Shown here: piece after piece, positions 1 to 4,288 of the stretch
Layout: each line of letters starts with the position of its first letter
How positions within the stretch are numbered: position 1 is the first letter of the stretch
DNA from: Patescibacteria group bacterium
GTDB taxonomy: Bacteria > Patescibacteriota > JAHJAL01
Direction: 5' to 3'
Assembly (NCBI GenBank): GCA_018814055.1
Contig: JAHJAL010000044.1
Span: 1 to 6,047, forward strand
DNA length: 6,047 bases
Position numbers and translations under genes: made by a program
Notes under the pieces: model-generated
Told to the model about the DNA's origin: nothing
Database searches by the model: none
The model's input: only the letters and a program-made list of their open reading frames with translations

Positions 1-610
1 AGTGGACATACATAAGTTCGGCTACTTCCTGGGTGGTAAGCGAAACGGCTCGTAGACCCATGGATGCCAGGCCGTTTGAGACCAGGTTGATACGTTCGGA
101 GATTTTTTCTTTGGCTTTGGAGAAATCGGTTTCTTTGACGATAAAATCTTCTTTGGGGGGAAATATTTTTTGCCAGATGGTTCTGGTGGCGACATCGGGG
201 GGGTAGTAGGTGATGACGACATAGAACTTTTTTTCCATAATATTGGTGACTTTCATCAGCCGTTGGATAAATGAGATGTACTCACTCATCTGCAGGCGCA
301 ACAGGTCGTTGACTTGCTTGGTCTCGAGGTCTTTGAGTTTGGCGATGTATTCGGACAGGTCGAGTTTTTTGGATTGGATGATGATTTGGATGGGGAAGGG
401 AAGGGAGTTGAGAAAATTCTGGTACTGGTAAATTATGGCATTTTGTTCCTGGTTGGATTTGAGATCGAAATTGATGGCTGAGGTATATAATACACTGCGT
501 AGACTTCCATCTTTCATGATGATCAGCCCGTCTCTGATTTCGTGAAAGGGTAAGTGCTTTTGGGTGGCACTTTTGGGATTGGATTTACTTTTTTTGAGTT
601 TTGGTTTCAT
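1..610 (-). CDS. TraC-like / VirB4 N-terminal-like T4SS protein (3' end beyond window)
   Basis: Reading down from the ATG at 610-608, the frame stays open for 203 codons to the window edge, so the C-terminus is missing. The basic start (MKPKLKKSKSNPKS) is followed by HEIRDGLIIMKDGSLRSVL near residues 23-41, then AINFDLKSNQEQNAIIYQYQ and FLNSLPFPIQIIIQSKKLDL. Near the edge it reads SLTTQEVAELMYVH. This pattern resembles the TraC-like domain and the N-terminal domain of VirB4/TrbE ATPases. No Walker motif and no membrane segment is visible, so it is probably a soluble protein docking at the inner membrane. In CPR clusters such a protein often sits between PrgI and a separate VirB4 ATPase; that ATPase is predicted just left of the window. 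Alternatively the frame continues into a fused VirB4. The start is fixed by an in-frame TAA at 620-622. There is no Shine-Dalgarno sequence: the bases before ATG read TTTTTTTCC on the coding strand. Confidence 0.75.
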   Translation of the reverse strand, partial: MKPKLKKSKSNPKSATQKHLPFHEIRDGLIIMKDGSLRSVLYTSAINFDLKSNQEQNAIIYQYQNFLNSLPFPIQIIIQSKKLDLSEYIAKLKDLETKQVNDLLRLQMSEYISFIQRLMKVTNIMEKKFYVVITYYPPDVATRTIWQKIFPPKEDFIVKETDFSKAKEKISERINLVSNGLASMGLRAVSLTTQEVAELMYVH

Positions 611-620
611 GGAAAAAAAT

Positions 621-648
621 TACGAATTACGAATTACTAATTACTAAT
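621..648. repeat. Four-copy 7-bp tandem repeat
   Basis: On the plus strand the gap between the PrgI gene and the TraC-like gene holds TACGAAT twice followed by TACTAAT twice, exactly in register for 28 bp. On the coding strand this reads as ATTAGTA twice then ATTCGTA twice, and it ends 10 bp before the ATG of the TraC-like gene. The units differ at one base (G or T at position 4), which suggests a two-type array. Short heptamer arrays of this sort occur in intergenic DNA of several bacterial groups; calling this one a dispersed family is an inference from a single copy. Confidence 0.8.
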
Positions 649-661
649 GACGAGATGAAAA

Positions 662-689
662 GTTTGATAGTATTTGTGGATGTTTGATA
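662..689. repeat. Short direct repeat, GTTTGATA x2, 20 bp apart
   Basis: GTTTGATA occurs at 662-669 and again at 682-689, a spacing of exactly 20 bp, or about two helical turns. It lies in the 93-bp gap between the PrgI stop codon and the TraC-like start. Two copies on one face of the helix could form an operator, but in AT-rich intergenic DNA the pair could also arise by chance. An 8-bp palindrome, TTACGTAA, lies next to it at 694-701. No hairpin followed by a T-run is seen in this gap, so no intrinsic terminator separates the two genes. Confidence 0.25.
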
Positions 690-703
690 CGGTTTACGTA
701 AGT

Positions 704-1438
704 TTACTTTTTCTGTGTCTCATTTATTATAGCTTGGATGGCGGCCTGTTTGGCTTTTTCTTTTTCCGCCAAGGCCTGGGTGTTTTGTTCGGCCGGGGGT
801 TTGGATTTGAAGAGGCCGGTCAGTATGCCGCCAATACTGGAAGAAGGTTTTGTGGTTTCGGCGGTTGCGGGTCCGTCGGCCGGGGTTGGGATCTGGTCCA
901 ATTTGCTGGGGAGGGCGGTGCCGGATTTGGCTTCTTCTTTTTTGTCTTGTCGTGATATTAGTTCCTGTTTGGCGATATCCTGTTCTTTGACTTCGGCCAT
1001 TTTTTCGCGGATGGTGGTTTCGGGAGTGATTTGGGTGTCGAGGATCAAAGATAGTTGCTGCAATTGAGATTTGATTTCGGTGGGGTGCTTGAGCTCTTCC
1101 TTTTCTTTTAGTTTGTCCTGTTTGGATTCGGTACGAATCTGAAAGGTGGGTGGTGGAAATTGCTGCCAGGTCAGTACTTTGGGACTTATTGTGTATAAAA
1201 ACAGATGCATGATAAATTTTGAAAAGGGTTGCTCATTGACCGGTACAAAAGCAAAGGCAATAGCGACCAGGGTGATGGGGATGGATATAATATAGAAGGT
1301 GTTGCCGTAGCCAAAGTATAGGTAGGACATATATATGCCGGCCGAACCAAACAAAAGATACAGAAATTGCTCCAGGGTCAGAGGACCTATGATTTGATCG
1401 GGCATGCGTATGTTTTGGGGGACTTTGAATTGGAGCAT
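704..1438 (-). CDS. prgI: PrgI-family T4SS membrane protein with long charged tail
   Basis: This is a complete protein of 244 residues. The N-terminus MLQFKVPQNI, then DQIIGPLTLEQFLYLLFG, is the recognisable start of PrgI-family proteins. These are small inner-membrane T4SS subunits usually encoded beside the VirB4 ATPase. Two membrane helices are apparent, near residues 22-42 and 47-66, followed by a conserved-looking stretch to about residue 97 (FLYTISPKVLTW). Residues 100-244 form an extra soluble tail: charged and probably helical at 101-170 (rich in K, E and Q), Pro/Thr/Ala-rich at 175-200, and Lys/Ala-rich at the end. Plain PrgI proteins stop soon after the second helix, so the tail is an addition of about 145 residues. 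The start is the only ATG downstream of an in-frame TGA at 1471-1469. No Shine-Dalgarno precedes it (CAATCTCCCC). The spacer from the VirB6-like stop is 22 bp. The stop is TAA. Confidence 0.85.
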   Translation of the reverse strand: MLQFKVPQNIRMPDQIIGPLTLEQFLYLLFGSAGIYMSYLYFGYGNTFYIISIPITLVAIAFAFVPVNEQPFSKFIMHLFLYTISPKVLTWQQFPPPTFQIRTESKQDKLKEKEELKHPTEIKSQLQQLSLILDTQITPETTIREKMAEVKEQDIAKQELISRQDKKEEAKSGTALPSKLDQIPTPADGPATAETTKPSSSIGGILTGLFKSKPPAEQNTQALAEKEKAKQAAIQAIINETQKK

Positions 1439-1444
1439 GGGGAG

Positions 1445-1472
1445 ATTGTATTCTATTGTATTAGTAAGTCAA
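1445..1472 (-). promoter_or_regulatory. Candidate sigma70-type promoter before the PrgI gene
   Basis: On the minus strand TTGACT (1472-1467) is followed after 16 bp by TACAAT (1450-1445). Each is one base from the consensus hexamers TTGACA and TATAAT. A transcript starting about 7 bp after the -10 would begin at or beside the A of the PrgI ATG (1438), giving a leaderless mRNA. The -35 lies within the last codons and stop of the upstream gene. The octamer AATACAAT occurs twice here (AATACAAT-AG-AATACAAT), so part of the match may be fortuitous. The call rests on sequence match alone; read-through from upstream is equally possible. Confidence 0.35.
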
Positions 1473-4253
1473 ATTTATCCGACGTTTCATTATTTGAAAA
1501 TCAGTATCCAAGGATCTTAGTTTGTCCATAATTTTGTCTTGTTCGGGTTGTGATAGACCCATTTTGCCCTCACGAGTATTGTAATCTTTTCTGAGTTTTA
1601 CTATTTCAGCGGCTATATTTTCGTAGGGAATAGATTCAGTAATATAGCTATCATCAGCTTTATTGGAGCTGATGATGGTTCTTATTTTGTCTTCAATTGT
1701 GGTATTTGAAGAAGCATTAACATCCATCTTTATAGCATTGTGATTTTTATATGTTTTGATTACATCAACATGGTATTGTAGATTGTTGGCTATTTTTTGT
1801 TCTGGGGAATCCTTTCCGTATGTTTTTTCGATTACACTAGCAATATTGATGTTTGGATTGATATTACTGTCTATATGTTGTTGGGCGGTGATTAGTTGGT
1901 TGATGGAGTTTTGAAGAGTATATTTTTGCATGGATGTTTCTCTGACTTTACCGTAGTAGTCGCGGGGGAGGTTTTTGATGGCATTTACTAGAGGGGTGAG
2001 GTTGTGCTGTTGAGCAGTTTCCATGGCCTCAGAATAGTTTTTTCTTTTGATTGAGTCATTGACTTGGGTGAGAATCTTGTCAGAGGCGGTATTGAGGACG
2101 CTAGCGAATTTGTTGACGCTGGCACCAATGCTTTTGGTTACTTCACTGTTGTAGTGGGTGGCTACGTCATTGAGAGAAGCCATAGAGGCGTCATTATATA
2201 CTTTGGAAATATCGTATTGACTGGTAGGATTAATTTCTCGGCTGCCAATGATTTGGCTGATTTCGGTAGGAGTGGAGGCAGTGCGTATTTTTTGAATCTC
2301 GTTTTCTTCCAGTCCGCCGTCGCGTAATACACTTTCAGCTAGGTGCAAATTGCTTTTGGGATTTTCAAAAGGTTTTTTGTATGAATCTCCCAAGTATCGG
2401 AAGTTTAGATATCCATCAAAGCCAAATCCCATAGATTCCCATTGGTCTAGCATGGCTTTGGCGTCGTCGGCTTTGTCTGGAAATTGAGTTGGATAGTTAG
2501 CCCAGCGTCTAAGGACCTGGAAGAAGTTGGAGGCTTTTTCGAGATATGTTCCATCGACAGCTTCTCCGTTTTTGAATTTTTCCCATTCTTTGCCGCTTTG
2601 GAGGCCTTTGATTAATTCGGCTACTTGGGGAATGGTGCCTTTCTCGACTAGAACCCCATAGGCAGATTTGCTCATGGCTTCTTCTATGGTGTTGTCCTCT
2701 TTTTCAGCTTTGTTGCCGTATTCCTTGGCTAGGGCTATCTGCCTTTTGTATTCGTCTGTATCACCTTTGGCTTTAGCTTCATTAGCTGCGATTCTGGCTT
2801 GATCATGCTTTTTATGCCATACAGCGCTTCTTTTTTCGGCGGCAGTCATGATGCGGCCGCGGGATACTTTCTCATATTTTTTGGTGCTGGCAACTCTGAG
2901 ACGTCCGACTTCACCGATTATGTCCTGGAGTGGTTTGGGGAGATGTTGGGTTAAGCCAGGCCAGAATTTATCACCGGCGACGAATCTTCCGGTTTTGTAT
3001 GCAGTGTCAATTCCTTTGCCGGGTAGACTGAGGCCAAATTTGCCTAGATTAATACCTCGTTTGAAAAGGTTACCGAAGCCGTTAATTATGCTTTGACCGA
3101 TACCGCCGATGCGGAAGGGAAGATAGAGGGCGGCGATGAGAATAGTTATGCCGGCTGCGAAGAGGAAGAATTGTTGGAATACTCTATCGAAATCGGCATT
3201 TGGTTCAATGGCATAGGCGATATCCATGAAGCTACTGGCTGTTTTGTGAAACAGGGGCTCAGCTGATTCAGAAAGGTCAAATAATGAGGATAGTCCGAGA
3301 CAGAATATTATGGCGGGGGCGAGAAAGATCCACATAAGAAGTTGTTGTATTAGTGTTTGGCCATGTGATTTGGTGGCGGGAAAAGAATAGAGCATGATGG
3401 AGATAGGAGCTATGGCCACGAAGATAAATATGGCAATGTGTCTGGCTAAGGCCACTAAAGCAATTATTAAAATTATTATCGTTGGTACAAAAACGGCTGT
3501 AAGGGCTATGAGGCCGGTAGCTAGAATTTTGATGGGGTCGACGATGGCCAGGGGGTTAAGGGAAAGGGCGTGAGTATAAAAATCGTATTGATATATCCAG
3601 TTGTTGTTTATCAGTTGTTGTAGGAAGCTGTTTGAGGCGTCTATGGGAATGATTTGGCCATTGGTACCCATTTCATATTTGACACCGGTGGTCATTTGCG
3701 CCAACTGGGTGACAAAATTTATACTGTCACCATGAAAAATATCTTTTATGCCACTTGATAACACTTCTGAAAAATCCAACAGGGCGTTTATAAGAAGAAG
3801 ACTGAGATTGGCAAGAACAAATCCGATTATGAGCGAGGGAAGAGTTTTTTTGATTTCGTATGTTTCTATATTTAGTCGGAGGGCATTGGCAAAGGCGAGG
3901 GCGATAAGTGAAAATATTGCCATGAGGTTTACTACAAAAATAGATTTGGACCAGCCTTGTACAAGTATAGAATTGCTAATGGATACATTTAAACTCCAAT
4001 CGAGTGTGGTTACAGCAATATTCAGGGTTTGTAAAATGATATTTGCATAGAATAGGGTGTAGTATGTGGAGGCGGTGTCTATCGCTTGTAGTTTTATTTG
4101 TTCCCATATATTTTGACCAACTGTTCCAAGAGGATTTGTGGCCAGGTTGTACCATTCGGTGATATTTTCCCAATATTGATAGATATCAATGAGGGAGTCG
4201 GCTAATAATGTTAGTGGGTGTAATATGATTGTGGGGTGAAACAATTCTTCCAT
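1461..4253 (-). CDS. VirB6/TrbL-like T4SS channel protein with very large soluble tail
   Basis: This is a complete protein of 930 residues. The N-terminal 400 residues are polytopic, with likely membrane helices near 103-124, 138-158, 242-270, 272-292, 304-324 and 359-380, and a possible one at 65-85. The core signature is ARHIAIFIFVAIAPISIML (270-288), then a Phe-Pro, then WIFLAPAIIFCLG (308-320). This is the VirB6/TrbL pattern of an Arg before a helix, a Ser/Ala-Pro-Ile in it, and an aromatic-rich helix containing a Pro. VirB6-type proteins form the inner-membrane part of the T4SS translocation channel. After a Gly-rich linker (382-412) follow about 520 soluble residues with no membrane helix. 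These are basic and probably coiled at 455-530, then mixed helical to the end (INLTY), with no domain I recognise. Classic VirB6 proteins are about 300 residues. The start is set by an in-frame TAA 9 bp upstream; no Shine-Dalgarno is present. The gene is AT-richer than the upstream paralog, and the stop is TAA. Confidence 0.85.
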   Translation of the reverse strand: MEELFHPTIILHPLTLLADSLIDIYQYWENITEWYNLATNPLGTVGQNIWEQIKLQAIDTASTYYTLFYANIILQTLNIAVTTLDWSLNVSISNSILVQGWSKSIFVVNLMAIFSLIALAFANALRLNIETYEIKKTLPSLIIGFVLANLSLLLINALLDFSEVLSSGIKDIFHGDSINFVTQLAQMTTGVKYEMGTNGQIIPIDASNSFLQQLINNNWIYQYDFYTHALSLNPLAIVDPIKILATGLIALTAVFVPTIIILIIALVALARHIAIFIFVAIAPISIMLYSFPATKSHGQTLIQQLLMWIFLAPAIIFCLGLSSLFDLSESAEPLFHKTASSFMDIAYAIEPNADFDRVFQQFFLFAAGITILIAALYLPFRIGGIGQSIINGFGNLFKRGINLGKFGLSLPGKGIDTAYKTGRFVAGDKFWPGLTQHLPKPLQDIIGEVGRLRVASTKKYEKVSRGRIMTAAEKRSAVWHKKHDQARIAANEAKAKGDTDEYKRQIALAKEYGNKAEKEDNTIEEAMSKSAYGVLVEKGTIPQVAELIKGLQSGKEWEKFKNGEAVDGTYLEKASNFFQVLRRWANYPTQFPDKADDAKAMLDQWESMGFGFDGYLNFRYLGDSYKKPFENPKSNLHLAESVLRDGGLEENEIQKIRTASTPTEISQIIGSREINPTSQYDISKVYNDASMASLNDVATHYNSEVTKSIGASVNKFASVLNTASDKILTQVNDSIKRKNYSEAMETAQQHNLTPLVNAIKNLPRDYYGKVRETSMQKYTLQNSINQLITAQQHIDSNINPNINIASVIEKTYGKDSPEQKIANNLQYHVDVIKTYKNHNAIKMDVNASSNTTIEDKIRTIISSNKADDSYITESIPYENIAAEIVKLRKDYNTREGKMGLSQPEQDKIMDKLRSLDTDFQIMKRRINLTY

Positions 4254-4288
4254 ATTTATTTATTTAAAAATGATTATTATTGAAAAAT
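4254..4288 (-). promoter_or_regulatory. AT-rich leader without Shine-Dalgarno
   Basis: The 35 bp between the two VirB6-like genes are almost entirely A and T. Immediately before the ATG the coding strand has AAAT three times (4265-4254), a perfect 4-bp tandem repeat abutting the start codon. No GGAGG-like sequence is present. An unstructured A-rich leader can allow initiation without a Shine-Dalgarno, or the gene may be translated by ribosomes arriving from the upstream gene. No hairpin terminator is seen, which fits co-transcription. Confidence 0.4.

Noticed and set aside
197..203. Poly-G tracts of seven (197-203 and 5051-5057) as phase-variation sites
   Set aside because: They are short and encode Pro-containing segments (YYPPD and FPPSG) inside intact frames. 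Nothing shows alternative frames in use.
22..222. Minus-strand frame of 66 codons rich in Ser, Pro and Lys
   Set aside because: It overlaps the TraC-like gene completely in another frame. Its low-complexity composition is a shadow of that gene.
621..648. Heptamer array as a miniature CRISPR or an attachment site
   Set aside because: Units are directly adjacent with no spacers and are only 7 bp long. No integrase, tRNA or cas gene is in view.
611..703. Intrinsic terminator between the PrgI and TraC-like genes
   Set aside because: No GC-rich stem is found. The A-run at 614-619 gives a T-run on the coding strand, but no hairpin precedes it.
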